A stretch of DNA of 64,000 bases, from NCBI GenBank assembly GCA_033239525.1, contig BSYO01000010.1, forward strand, positions 9,823,379 through 9,887,378. Direction: 5' to 3'. Source of the DNA: Nepenthes gracilis. Its lineage: Eukaryota; Streptophyta; Magnoliopsida; Caryophyllales; Nepenthaceae. Under the pieces are notes generated by a model that saw only the letters and a program-made list of their open reading frames with translations, was not told where the DNA came from and searched no databases. Of this stretch, positions 11,431-22,255 are shown one piece after another; the stretch's first letter is position 1; every line of letters begins with the position of its first letter. Made by a program: the position numbers and the translations under genes.

Positions 11431-12948
11431 ATGTTAATTTTCCTTTACTCCTTGGTTATATTGAGTTAATGATTTGGACTTGCTATGTTTTAGAATCTGG
11501 GCCGTTACACCAGAGAACATAAATATATACATAAATCATGAGAAAAGTGTAATTCGATAATAATTCATACTTCAAAAATCATAAATCAATAAACATAAAT
11601 CAAAAGTCAAAATAGATACAAAATCTATGAATTATAGAAAATCTTCCTTTTCTATCAGTAAATGACCCAACTAGTAGACCTACTAGTAAAGGGGGTGAAT
11701 AATCGAGTATAGATTGTGTTCACTCCACACAATCCAGGGCTAGTAACAGTTATCCCTTCCTGTGGGACATCTCTTCTCGCGGTATTTAGTATAGTAACGC
11801 CGGCCAGTAACAGTAACTACCATCTAGGTTAACGTCTTGAGGAAGGGTGGATCGCGTATAACTCTATGAATAGCATTATCCTCGATTACTACCATAACGT
11901 TCTAAGGCATGTTAGAGAATCTAACCTGACTGTATATTAGTCTTGGGTCCTAATTAATAGTATCAAAAATATTTTTCTTCCTATTTCTTAACAAACAACT
12001 TATTAAGCTTCAGAAGTCAGTCAGAGTTTTACAGTAACTCTTCAGTTAGCTTTAGAATATACAATAATAGTTTGTAACCCTTCAAATTTGCTTCAAAATT
12101 CTCAAAAATTTAACAGTATAAATTCGTATAAATTTTTTAAACATAAATCACATCCTAAAATTATCATGTTGCAAATTAACTTTTACATTTTAGAAATTTT
12201 GGATTAAAACCATTAATTCTCTTCATTTTCATGCTTAGGGTTTCGCCAAAACTTTCGGATAATAAAAGAAGACCAAACACATGTATTTTTATGAAATCGA
12301 AGGTATATTAAGCAGCATATACAAATAAGCATGAAATCTGTCTGATTAAATAGGAGAAACAGACGTTATATACAATAAACATGCAGAACTACGAATTTAA
12401 AGTATAAATACAATATTTGAGTATTAAAACACTGTAAAAACGATAAATAACGTCTAAAATACACTTGCTTGAACTCGATCAACAGTTATCCTTACTTTGA
12501 TCGGAACTAGACGGAAGATTTTTTCCATTTCTTTTCTCTTCCCTCTTCTTCCTCCTCATCTCCGCACTACTTGTCGTTCTGCTGCCTCTCTCTCCTCAAA
12601 TCCTATTTTAAAACGAAGGAAAGAGGGGCCACGTGCGCAACACATGACTGGTGCTCGAGCGCCGGTCGAGCGGTGCTCAAGTGCCCCATTTCGCAAATTT
12701 GCGCTAGAGCAAGCGCACTGCTTGTTGCCGGGACCACTCCCGCCTTGTCTTAGGCGCACCCTCAAGCACAACTTTTGCATTTTTGCGCTCGAGGGGTGCT
12801 TGAGCAGTGATCGAGCACCCTGTGCTCCTTGGCCTATTTCACCTCATATTACTTCGGTATTAAAATTTTTCACTATATTTAAGCCTTAACATGATTTTCA
12901 TCCGCATAATTATTCCATAATAATCATACTTCGGAATCGGGATCTCTA

Positions 12949-13390
12949 ATCTCCTCCACTTACAAAAATTTCATCCTTGAAATTTAATGATCCGTGAATT
13001 TTCAAAATCAAAGAACTTTCTTAATGCCTTCAATTCATTTCTAAATCAGGATGGTCATCCTAGGAAACCATAAACATTAGAATTGCCTTAAACCTCATTA
13101 TTTGACGCGTCTTTTCTAGATCCAAATTCACTATGTCCGAAGACAAACCTATTTCATTAATCACTTTTCTAATTTAATTTCGGACCTTACATAAGCAAAC
13201 TTCCTCATTTCATTTCATACTAAACCTCAAGATTGAGCATTTCCTCTGAACACTAACTTAAAACCTTATTATATGCATAGGTTTATCACTAGTTCGCTGC
13301 GCGCTCTGATCATTCATCAAGTTTAATTCATCCGATTACAATTTGCTATTACGCCAATTCAACTTAGCTTTTAAATTCCTTCATCAAGCT
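12949..13390 (-). other. D1 polypurine tract and internal remnant
   Basis: The minus strand reads TAAGTGGAGGAGAT (12949-12962) just before the 3' LTR, a polypurine tract with one interruption, preceded by the block AAATTTCAAGGATGAAATTT shared by all elements here. The remaining roughly 430 bp is AT-rich and matches internal DNA near 33700-33800 (CATCCTAGGAAACCATAA type). No coding sequence is seen. Confidence 0.65.
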
Positions 13391-13473
13391 TGGTTTAAGT
13401 TTTGAGATAACTGAACAGAAGTATCCTGTCTCGTGAGATCGGTGTGCCACCCGAAGGTAGGCCAGAAACTATG

Positions 13474-13605
13474 CTTTCCTCCTGACCGTAACGCCCTGAG
13501 GACAGGGTGGACCACAAATAACTCCATGGACAAAGTTTTCTTTCCCCCTGACCGTAATGCCCTGAGGACAGGGCGGACCACAAATAACTCCATGGACAGA
13601 ATTAT
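13474..13605. repeat. 66-bp tandem duplication
   Basis: Two 66-bp units starting CTTTCCTCCTGACCGTAACG and CTTTCCCCCTGACCGTAATG, differing at few positions, each ending near AACTCCATGGACA. Confidence 0.88.
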
Positions 13606-13729
13606 CCTCGATTACTACCAAAAAGTTCTAAGGCATACCGAATAACCTTATCTCCCAAAGCTAAAGTCTGAACTGATGGTCTTATCATAAAGTCAGTTCA
13701 CATTTTCTTTGTTCTTATTCCGGATGGCC

Positions 13730-14345
13730 ATGTCACAAGTCTGGTTTCAAATTCATCATGCAAATGCCGATTTCCATTTTTACATGCAAAAGCAGAGTTC
13801 AATTTTCATGCAAAAGCCGGTTTCATGTTTTCTCCTAAAAGCCAAGTTCATGCAGAAAGCCAATGTTCAATTTACATGCAGCCGATTTCAATGTAATGCC
13901 GATTTCAAATTTTTCATGCAGCCAAGTTCATAATTCAGAAAGGCTGAGTTCATTTTCATGTAGGAAGCCGAGTTCAATGCAGCCGATTTCAATGTAATGC
14001 TGATTTCAAATTTTTCATGCGGCCGAGTTCATAATGCAGAAAGGCTGAGTTCATTTTCATGCAGGAAGCCGAGTTTAATGCAGCCGATTTCAATGCCGAT
14101 TTCAAATTTTTCATGCAGAAGGGCCGAGTTCATTTTCATGTAGCCGATTTCAATCATGCTTACCTAAAAGCCGATTTCAAATTTTCATGCAAAAAGGGTT
14201 GAGTTTGTTCACAAGCAGATGGAGGTTTCAATCATGCATCACCTAAAATGCCAAGTTCATTTACAAGTAAATGCCGATTTCATTTTTACAAGCAAGAAGC
14301 CAAGTTCGTTTACAAGCAAATGCCATTTTTGATTTTAAACATGCA
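13730..14345. repeat. Degenerate minisatellite, GCCGATTTCAA type
   Basis: Many imperfect units built on GCCGATTTCAA or GCCGAGTTCAT plus TTTTCATGCAG, 20-35 bp apart. It occupies the LTR position where other family 2 copies carry GCCGGAGTTC arrays. Confidence 0.75.
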
Positions 14346-14954
14346 AAGCCCAGTTAAGCAGAAACAGAGTAAATACAGATAAGAAACCAGTATACCACTT
14401 AAGCAGTAAATCGGCAAGTAACTTAAATCAGAGAGAGACATTGCGGTCTTTCTTAAAACTGGTCATTGGAAACGGAAGAATACTTAAGGATCTTGATTTT
14501 AAAAATGTGAAGTCTATATTTTGAAGGTAAAAATAGAGTGTACACTTGCAGTAAAGCATGAACTTTAAAACAGAGTACACTTGCCTGAGAGTTGATTGCC
14601 TAATATTGCCGTCCTGAAGCTTTCCCCTTCACTCTCTTCCTTCTGCTTGCCTTCGCATCAACCAGCGTCGGGTTTATATAGAGGAAGGGTTTGGTGGAGT
14701 AAGTGGGGTAAGTCACTTACTCCAGTACTTCTTTTCAAGGGTAGGTGGGAGCAACTAGGTTAGTTTACTTGCTCCATTTGGTCGCCGCCTAGTTGGATTT
14801 TAACTGAATAATAAAGTTTGCTTTTGTTTTTAGTTGCCATTAGTTTATTTCAGGCCAACTACTCATTAATCCACTTTCTTGCCAGCGGCTCACTCCTTGC
14901 CGGTCAACCTTTTTGGGTTTCATCTTTGCAAGGCCGGTTGTGATTTTCATCACA

Positions 14955-15275
14955 CAAGAGAAGGCCAAACTTGATTTTACCTAAGGAAAGGCCAAAGTTG
15001 TTTTGCCTCAAGGGAAGGCCGGAGTTGTTGTGCCTCAAGGGAAGGCCGGAGTTGTTGTGTCTCAAGGGAAATCCAGAGTCGTTACGCCTCAAGGGGCCGA
15101 TCTTGTTTTCTTCTCACACAAAAGTTGGTTTTGTTTTAGGCCAAAGGGAAAACCGGACTTCTTTAGGCTTAAGGTGGTTGGACTTCTTTTCACCTCACAC
15201 AAGGCCGGACTTCATTTTAGACACAAGGGAAAATTGAACCTCCTTTTACCTCAGACAAGGCCGGACTTCTTTTTC
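14955..15275. repeat. Minisatellite, GGCCGGAGTTGTTGTGCCTCAAGG type
   Basis: Successive units of about 27 bp (CTCAAGGGAAGGCCGGAGTT and variants) around 15000-15100, then longer spaced variants (ACAAGGCCGGACTTC). It creates two overlapping 88-110 residue open frames that are not genes. Confidence 0.75.
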
Positions 15276-15336
15276 TTCTTCACAAAGTCGGTTAACATTT
15301 TAAATTCTAATTTGAGCAATAAATTTTGGATTTGAC

Positions 15337-16935
15337 ACCTTTCATCTCTAATACCGAGGCCCTTAACATATCCTCGAGGATTTGAATCTCCATTCTGACT
15401 AGCCGTCAGTTTGCGGATAATAAGCGGAACTAAATTTTAATTCTGTTCCCAATTCTTTATGTAGACTCTTCCAGAACCTTGAAACAAAGCGACGATCTCT
15501 ATCTGATACAATAGAGGCAGGCACACCATGAAGCCTGACAACCTCGTTTACATATAGTTGGGCCAGTTTATCACTGGAGTAAGTCATCCGGATTGCCAGA
15601 AAATGGGCTGACTTTGTCAGTCGGTCAACAATAACCCAAACAGCATCATGTTTTCTTGGTGTCCTTGGCAGGTCGGTCACAAAGTCCATGGCAATATCTT
15701 CCCATTTCCAGCCTGGAAGCTGCATTGGTTGTAACAACCCAGACGGCTTCTTTCTTTTGACCTTTACTTGTTGGCATACAAGACATTTTTCACGTAAGCT
15801 GCAATATCCCTCTTCATATTCCTCCACCAGAATGTTTTCCTTATGTCCTGGTATATCTTATTGATTCCCGGGTGGATTGTATATCGGGATCTATAGGTTC
15901 CTTCAAAATTTTCTCCGTCAATTCTTTGTTGTCGGCACATATAATTGATCCCTAAACCTTAATGATCCCTCCGACTTAACATGAAAATCACTTCGGGAAT
16001 CTTTGTCCAGATCACTCATGATATTCACAAGGAAAGAATCATTCGCCTGACCTCCCTTAACCTCATCTATCACCTCTGGCTGGACTTGAAGGTATGCTAA
16101 AATTATTCACTTTCCTTAAATATATCATTGGATGTCATAGTACATTAGACAATCCACTATCTCCATTTGCTTGACTTGCATCCTTGCCAAAATACCTGGT
16201 TGCCGACCTAGTGCATCGGCAACTACATTGGCCTTACCTAGCTCATACCGGATTTTACAGTCATAATCCTTTAGAAATTCAATCCACCTTTGCTGCCTCA
16301 TGTTCAGTTCCTTTTGAGAGAATAAATACTTCAAACTTTTATGATCAAAATAGACCAAGAATTTCTCACCATATAGGTAATGTCTCAAGATTTTCAGTGC
16401 AAACATTACAACAGCTAATTCTAGATCGTGAGTTGGGTAATTTCTTTCATGATCCTTCAACCGTCCTGACCCATAGGCAACTACCCTTCCGTGTTGCATT
16501 AACACACAGCCCAATTCAATCTTTGAGGCGTCACAATAAACAATCAGTCCTCCGATTCATTTGGAATGGTCAAGACCGGTGCAGAAGTTAGCCGGTCTTT
16601 AAGTGCCAGAAAGCTCCCTTCACGATCATCGGACCATTCAAACTTAGCCTCTTTCTTTTTTAGTTGTGTGAGTGGTAAGGCGATTTGGGAGAAGTTTTTC
16701 ACAAACCGTCTGTAATATCCGGCCAAGCCTAGGAAGCTCTGACTTCGGTCCACAGAGGTTGGCTGGATCCATTTCACCACTGCCTCCACCTTCTTAGGGT
16801 CAACGAAAATCCCTTCTTTGGAAATGACGTGTCCAAGGAATCCCACTTTCTCTATCCAAATTCGTACTTATTCAGTTTGGCAAACAACTGGTGTTCCCTA
16901 AAGATCAGGAGTGTGGTCCTTAAATGCTCCTCTCT
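15337..16935 (-). pseudogene. pol: Element F pol relic: RT connection, RNase H, integrase
   Basis: Read right to left. Near 16940-16846 is the RT thumb (HQLFAKL-like), then [23 protein letters not shown] and GLAGYYRRFVKNFSQIALPLT (16846-16544). RNase H follows (16514-16125) with [33 protein letters not shown] and [12 protein letters not shown]; the usual YTDH-type Asp is FDH. Integrase (about 15990-15337) has the zinc-site CLVCQQVK, the catalytic-core MDFV, the segment SDRDRRFVSRFWKSL and YYPQTDG, then a stop in place of the following Gln, before the catalytic Glu. A frameshift lies just before CLVC (about 15800). Integrase is cut at 15336 by an LTR fragment, so the chromodomain-like tail and 3' LTR are absent. 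RT upstream of the thumb is deleted (see gag). Confidence 0.88.
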
Positions 16936-17606
16936 CCAGCTCCTTCTCATAGATGATAGCCTTTTCTAGCATCTCTCTGTACGTGGCCAACTTTAAAGTT
17001 GAAAGGTGCCTCCTAATATCGGTCTCTTAATCCTTGAAAGAACCTCCTAGCCTTCCTCTCCTAGTTTTCCACCATATAAGGAGCATAACGAGATAGCTCT
17101 GCAAACTTTGCATCGTACTCAGCCATAGAGCGAGTACCTTGCCTTAAACAAAGGAATTCATCCTCTTTCTGTCCGCGAAGGTTAGCTGGGAAGTATTTTT
17201 CCAAGAATGCTGCTTCAAATATTTTCCAAGTAATATCCCTGTCTAGTACCTCAAAAACTCTCTTCAGCAATTCCCACCAGTGGTGGGCCTCACCCGCCAA
17301 CTTATGGGTGGCAAATAGAACCATATCTCTAGTAGGGCACTTAATCACCGCAAACACCTTCTTTAGTCGTTGGATCCAGGTATCAGCCTTCAATGGGTCG
17401 GGTTCTCCTGAGAATTTAGGGATTCACTCATTGGTAAAGCGATCGTACACCGACCTCTCCTGTTGAACATGAATTGGGTTGGTCACCGGAGTCGGTGGGG
17501 CCAAGGCTTCTATAACATCAGCCATCCTGTCTAGTAGGTTCAAGTACCTTGCCTCCGAATCCGGAGAGTTGTTAATCTAGACGGTTCGCCTTCCTCTATT
17601 AGACAT
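16936..17606 (-). pseudogene. gag: Element F gag relic fused to RT by deletion
   Basis: It starts at the ATG on 17606-17604 (MSNRGRRTV), followed by a stop after nine codons. Homology resumes at SEARYLNLLDRMADVIEAL and, after another stop, in a 110-residue open piece (17393-17061): KADTWIQRLKKVFAVIKCPT, GEAHHWWELLKRVFEV, ITWKIFEAAFLEKYFPANL, MAEYDAKFAELSRYAPYM. This is the Retrotrans_gag capsid pattern. The gag reading continues to an IYEKELE-like end near 16935 and then passes directly into RT sequence (EEHLRTTL-like). The zinc knuckle, protease and most of RT are therefore missing, a deletion of very roughly 1.5 kb judged from B. The junction is placed within about 10 bp. Confidence 0.85.
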
Positions 17607-17798
17607 GACTTCAGTGACGATTTTGATTTCTAAAAAGAACTTTTTCGTCAGTCTACTAGCCAAGGGTGGCTATCACAAATTACTCCGTCCAAAGAATAAG
17701 TAAAGCTAACCCTCATCTTGCCTTAACTAATCCTGTCCAAAGTTTTCGTATTGATTTAAATTGACCTAAAGCATCTCAGTTCTTTCTCTGATACCAAT
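17607..17798 (-). other. Element F leader and primer-binding site
   Basis: The minus strand reads TTGGTATCAGAGAAAG next to the LTR (about 17783-17798), an unmutated match to the plant initiator tRNA-Met 3' end. The short non-coding leader is the best preserved PBS in this window. Confidence 0.88.
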
Positions 17799-20176
17799 TG
17801 TGACGGACCAGCCTTATTCCACCGCATAAAGCCGCCGTCAAGCCTAAATCCTTGCATCAAAATAGATAATAGATAACAACTAGGTGGACATAAAAAAAAA
17901 TTTTCTTTTCTTTCATATGATTAACTTTTCTTTTATACACAGGATTGATTGAGGTCGAACTACATGAGTTGGCCTTCCGGTTTTAATTTCATACTTGGCC
18001 GGCCAACACTAAGGTTAGTCGGACATGAATGCCTTGATATGACCTGAGATGATACTAGAAATGTGGATTTCCTTTATTAATAAAGTAATCACGGAAAGAT
18101 GCTAACATCCATAAATTCTTATACAGCGTAACTGTTCTACAAGTCCTTCTCAAAACATCGAAAGAAATAAATTAAGTTCTTCATTGATCAGCATCGGCAA
18201 GCTATGCCATCTAGTTGCTTCTTATGGTTCTACTCAATTTCGTCCTCCATAAGCCTCCCGTCATCTGAAAATTGGCAAGAGTGAGCTACAAAACCCAGCA
18301 AGATACTCACATGCAGAAAACATAAACATACATATAATCAGATCAAAGTAAGGATTTATATCATAACTTTAACATATAAAATCACCATATAATTTCTTCT
18401 TTAGTTCAGAATTTTCTTGTTCTTATTCTTATTATCTTATCTTCAGAAGATTCATAAAAACCATTCAAAATTCTTATCATCTTTAGGGATCGGACGGGAG
18501 CGGACAACATCGAGGAAGGGTTGTGTGTTACCCCACAACCTAAAGCCGTATCCTCTCATTATGCTCCCCGAGGCAGGAGGTAATGCCTTTAACCCTGCAT
18601 ACGGGGCCGTAGTCCAAAAGTCTTATGCAACCAAAAGTCTCCCCCCGTGGCCCAGGAGGCAGTCCTCGAGTGTTACTCCAATATCCTTCATCCATCTTTA
18701 ACAACAAGTTTAATGGAAACTCGGTTCTTTGTTCATGTCTTTTGATGGCCATCCGTCATAGTTCGAAAGTTGAAAGTCATAGAGTTCCACTTGCTATCCG
18801 GATTACATACATTTTCCTTGATCTTATAGCCTTTGTTCTTTAACTTCAACAATTGAAGTTTGTATAGCCTTTCAATCATCTTAAAGTCAAAGATTCTTTA
18901 ATCAAAGTCGAGGGTCTTTTTTTGTCAAAATAGGAAATCTTTTTCTTAAAAACCGGAGTGCTTTTCTAGCAAGGGTGGAGTTCTTCTAAAAAGGCCGGAG
19001 TTCTTTTTCTAAAAAGGCCGGAGTTCTTTTCTCAAAAGCCGGAGCTCTTTTCTAAAGAAGGCGGAGTTCTTTTTCCCGAAAGGCTGGAGTTCTTTTCTAA
19101 AAAGCCGGAGCTCTTTTCTCAAGAAGGAGGAGTTCTTTTTTCAAAAGGCCGGAGTTCTTTTCTAAAAAGAACGGAGTGCTTTTTCTTAAAAAGGACAGAG
19201 TGCTTTTTCTCAATGGCCGGAGTTCTTTTTCATGGGACAAGTTCCGATTTCAAAACATATGTTCTTAAAGCCGATTTCAATTTTCATGGGACAATTACTG
19301 AATACCTTTCTTTTAACAAAATCAGAAGTCTTTTCTCAAGGGTTGGAAGTCTTTTCTTTAAACATATAATTATCAAAGTTCATATAAATTGACAAAAAAT
19401 CATACTTCAAGACAAACAAAACCGAACATCATGAATATCAGGGTTTCTTTTTCTAAAATATGATTAAGAACGATTCTTCCTTAAATCAAAGGAGCAAAAC
19501 AAATATCATACATACTGAAATATAAGTTCACAAAAATATCAGATATACTAGCGTTGTAAACATGCATAATCATGAACTTAAAACAGGGGTGAGTACTCTT
19601 GCCTGGATTTCTTTTACTTTCTATTGCGTGCCTCTTTCTCACGCCCTCTAGTTCTTATTTATAAGCCTTGGGTTTGGCGGCCGTCGTTAGGGTTTGGCCA
19701 CACTGGGGGAAATGTTTCGGAGTATGTTATTTATGGATTTACATTCCCAAAGAGTTTCCTTATTAAATTTCTAGGTTATTTATGGTTCTACATTTCCAAA
19801 GAGTTTCCTTATTAATTTCCAGGTTATTTATGGTTCTACATTTTCAAAGAGTTTAATTTTATGGTTCTACATTTCCAAAACTAACCTTGACCGGATTTAT
19901 GTTTCTCATTAAAATACATTCCGGTCAACTAACTGGCATTGACCAGATTACTTTCCTATTTCCCGTCCTTTCTTCCATTCACGTTTTCCAATCAACATTT
20001 TACATTGACCGGATTACTCCTTCATCACGCCTTCCGGTCAACACTCGTTGACCGGATTACTCCTTCACACCTTCTGGTCAACACTTGTTGACCGGATTAC
20101 TATCCTTAACTTGTTTTTTTAGATAATTTTAACTTGACATCGGGGATTTTTATATTCTATGATCTGGGCCATTACA
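17799..20176 (-). repeat. Element F 5' LTR (family 2, 2378 bp)
   Basis: It starts TGTGACGGACCAGCC (17799) and ends GGGCCATTACA (20176). From right to left it has a W-box palindrome array (19917-20100, four copies), a TATA box (GGCTTATAAATAAG on the minus strand, about 19653-19666) and a minisatellite of GCCGGAGTTCTTTTCTAAAAAG units (18950-19235, about 12 copies). This LTR ties the coding element F to the gene-free element C. Confidence 0.9.
19917..20100. promoter_or_regulatory. W-box palindrome array, element F U3
   Basis: Four inverted repeats, best copy CGGTCAACACTCGTTGACCG (about 20034-20053), each followed by GATTACT. They lie upstream of the probable TATA box in the element's own sense. 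WRKY binding is inferred from the TTGACC cores. Confidence 0.6.
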
Positions 20177-21026
20177 ATATAGAGAAGATATTGGATGATC
20201 ACGCTTTGCTAGAGTTAGCAAAGAAGATTCTGGAGTCTCGATGTGGCCTCAAAGTCATCCTGAAGATCTTGGGAGATTTTATAGTTTTGCATGTCAATGT
20301 CTACATAAAGGATGGATTTATATATTGATAACTATTATACATTCTGTATTCTGTTGGATCTGTATTTATGTTTTCGTAGGATTATATTTTTGATATAGTT
20401 GATTCTGCTACTCTAATTATTGAATATGTATAGGTCCAAGATGGCATCTCTCATGTAAATTCTTATATAGTGTATAGGGTTGTTAAATTAAAGCCATGGA
20501 TGGCGCTTGTGATCCTGTGTACACGTGTTTTATGTCAATGTCTAAGTAAAGGATGGACTTATATATTGATAACTATTATACGTTCTGTGTTCTATTGGAT
20601 CTATATTTATGTTTGGTAGGATTATATTTTTGATATAGTTGCTTCTGCTAGTTTGATTATTGCATTTGTACAGGTCCTAGATGGCATTTCTCATGTAAAT
20701 TCTTATATAGTGTATAGGGTTGTTAAATTAAAGTCATGGATGGCACTTGTAATCCTGTGTACACGTGCTTTAGGATGTGAATTAAGATATTTAGATAGTT
20801 GCATGCTTGTACTGATCTTGTGATTGTGTTATGATTATAAGTCTGAGGTTTGGACATCGAGTGTGATCTGTACAGAGTATTCATTACATGATGTATTTTG
20901 GTTTCTGTCCAGTTTTAAATAGAACTCTACCAAAATTTTTATAAAATTACTGATTTAAACTTATGAACTCTTTTCAAAATCTGTCTGACAGAGGGTCCTA
21001 TAGGGTTTAAAATCCATTCCATCACA
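20177..21026 (+). repeat. Element I: truncated 5' LTR (family 3) with tandem duplication
   Basis: It ends CCATCACA (21026) beside a PBS. The left part was lost where element F begins. Positions 20293-20533 and 20534-20773 are two direct copies of a 241-bp unit starting GTCAATGTCTA, a few percent diverged. Similarity to D1 in opposite orientation (TTTATGTTTTCGTAGG against CCTACGAAAGCATAAA near 8470) assigns it to family 3. Confidence 0.78.
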
Positions 21027-21436
21027 ATTGGTATAAGAGAAAACGAGATGCTTTAGGAATCATTTGAATCGTATGCGGAAGCTTAGGAAATGATTCTGGC
21101 TAACCGAATAGGTAGAATTAGATATAGACTCATTAAGTTTGGTTAGGAAATTCTAGGTGTCCTATCTTACATGAGTTAGAATTGACCTGAACTAAGATGT
21201 AGTTATTAGTTAATCGATATTAATCTTTGGCCTAGACTGATCGACTTGGGTTCCAAGTCTAGGCTTTGATTTGTTCTAGGATTGAGGAAATGATAAGGGC
21301 TAGATAGGATTAAGGAAAATGTTTAAGGGCTGATCTTAGGGTTTTGTTAAAGTGCCATAATTAATTTTAGCCCTCCTTGTGACCTAATATCTTGAAGTTT
21401 ATTAACATTGTAAATTTGATGGTTATAGGATATAAG
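21027..21436 (+). other. Element I leader and primer-binding site
   Basis: The PBS region is ATTGGTATAAGAGAAA (21027-21042), a one-base variant of TTGGTATCAGAGA. The leader contains GCGGAAGCTTAGG and GTCCTATCTTAC, shared with leaders of E, C and B, which shows that the non-autonomous copies keep the leader of coding elements. Confidence 0.82.
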
Positions 21437-22255
21437 ATGACCAGTAAGAGAAATAGAAGAAATAATCATGGAGGTACTAGTACTCCCCATGACTGAGAGA
21501 TTGCATATGTAAACCTGTTAGAAAGGATGACAAATGTTGTGGAATCGGTGGAGCAACGTTATATGGCCCCGGTCCCAGCACCAGTGCTAGTTCCAGTAAA
21601 TCCTGCTATGACAACTCATGACAGATTCACGGTGGAAAGAGCACCTGGATTTTTGGGTAAGCTTGATCCGATGAAAGTGGACATTTGGTTTAAAAGGATG
21701 AAGAAGATTTTTGCCTTTATCCGGTGCACCGATCATGAGAAAGTTACTTTTGTAGTGTACAAGCTGGAGGGTGAAGCTGACAGTTGGAGGGGTATAAAAA
21801 AGAGAGCATTAGGATTTTGATGATGCAATTACATGGAAAATGTTTGAGCACGCCTTTATGGAAAAACATTTCCGTCTAGTCTCCAGGAATAGAAAGAGAA
21901 AGAGTTCATGCAGCTGAGGTAGGAAAATATAACAGTGATGGAATACGATGCAAAGTTCACTGATTTGTCCCATTTTGTGCATTTTGATGTGGAGGATGAG
22001 ATAAGAAGAGCAAAAATATTTCAGTAAGGACTACGGGGTGATATCAGGAAGCAATTGTCAACCCTAAAACCCTTGACGTATGCTGACATCCTAGATAGGA
22101 CAATTATTTATGAAAAGGAGGTAGAGATGCAGAGATTCTTTGCAAAGAGGACTGCTAGCCAGGCGGGAGTTGGTACAAAACCAAATGTGGAACTATCTGG
22201 GCCATCTAAGAAAGCAAGGATGGTAGATGCAGAGAAGAGCATCACTTCAGTTTAG
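21437..22255 (+). pseudogene. gag: Element I gag relic, first copy
   Basis: The ATG at 21437 starts MTSKRNRRNNHGG; a stop interrupts the reading after 18 codons at CATGACTGA. The following open piece (21527-21820) has MTNVVESVEQRYMAPVPAPV, then LDPMKVDIWFKRMKKIFAFI and GEADSWRG, the Retrotrans_gag pattern. After LGF the frame is lost: the second copy has three extra bases and a different reading at this point. Later pieces include a match to MEYDAKFTDLSHFVHFDVED and LSTLKPLTYADILDRTIIYE (22055-22255). No catalytic role; gag would form the particle shell. It is closest to the gag of A and B but clearly a separate family. Confidence 0.85.

Larger units (their letters stand above)
8905..11509 (-). 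mobile_element. Solo LTR, family 2, inserted in D1
   Basis: A complete LTR of 2605 bp starts TGTGACGGCCCCGG (8905) and ends GGGCCGTTACA (11509), with no internal region. It is flanked by CTAGA (8900-8904) and CCAGA (11510-11514), a 5-bp target duplication with one mismatch. It aligns with both LTRs of element C and the 5' LTR of F. Unequal recombination between the two LTRs of a full element is the usual origin. Confidence 0.88.
8114..12948 (-). repeat. D1: family 3 3' LTR, split by a solo LTR
   Basis: It starts TGTGACGGAACGGG (8114) and ends at 12948, beside a minus-strand polypurine tract. With the 2605-bp solo LTR removed it is about 2.2 kb. Matches in the opposite orientation to D2 and D3 include the block around AACACTGTAAAAACG...ACACTTGCTTGAACTCG (about 12427-12475) and the block ending CCTCGATTACTACCATAACG (about 11880). 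A GC-rich segment with GCTCGAGCGCCGGTCGAGC lies at 12650-12830. The 130-residue open frame crossing it is antisense to the LTR and follows base composition; it is not a gene. Confidence 0.75.
13391..15336 (-). repeat. Chimeric LTR fragment (family 3-like left, family 2-like right)
   Basis: The left 300 bp resembles the family 3 segment with AACTCCATGGACAG and ATTATCCTCGATTACTACC. The middle and right hold family 2-style arrays and a minus-strand TATA box (CCTCTATATAAACCC, about 14666-14680). The region ends in the integrase gene of F at 15336/15337, without a clean CCGTCACA end or visible target duplication, so it is truncated at both sides. Open frames of 60-110 residues inside it are products of the tandem repeats. 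Confidence 0.6.

Noticed and set aside
12497..12889. 130-residue plus-strand open frame
   Set aside because: It is antisense to the D1 LTR and lies in its GC-rich GCTCGAG segment. Overlapping frames on both strands are open there and related LTRs do not keep it.
14971..15335. Two overlapping open frames of 88 and 110 residues with repeated PQGKAGVVV-like units
   Set aside because: They are translations of a 27-bp minisatellite in an LTR fragment. Different frames give different repeats and no start or domain is supported.
16184..16591. 135-residue plus-strand open frame, and its counterpart at 45145-45525 on the minus strand
   Set aside because: Both are the antisense shadow of RNase H; they resemble each other only because the sense genes do.
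18950..19235. Regularly spaced short repeats resembling a CRISPR array
   Set aside because: Units are contiguous, degenerate and without unique spacers. They lie in a plant LTR and are a minisatellite.
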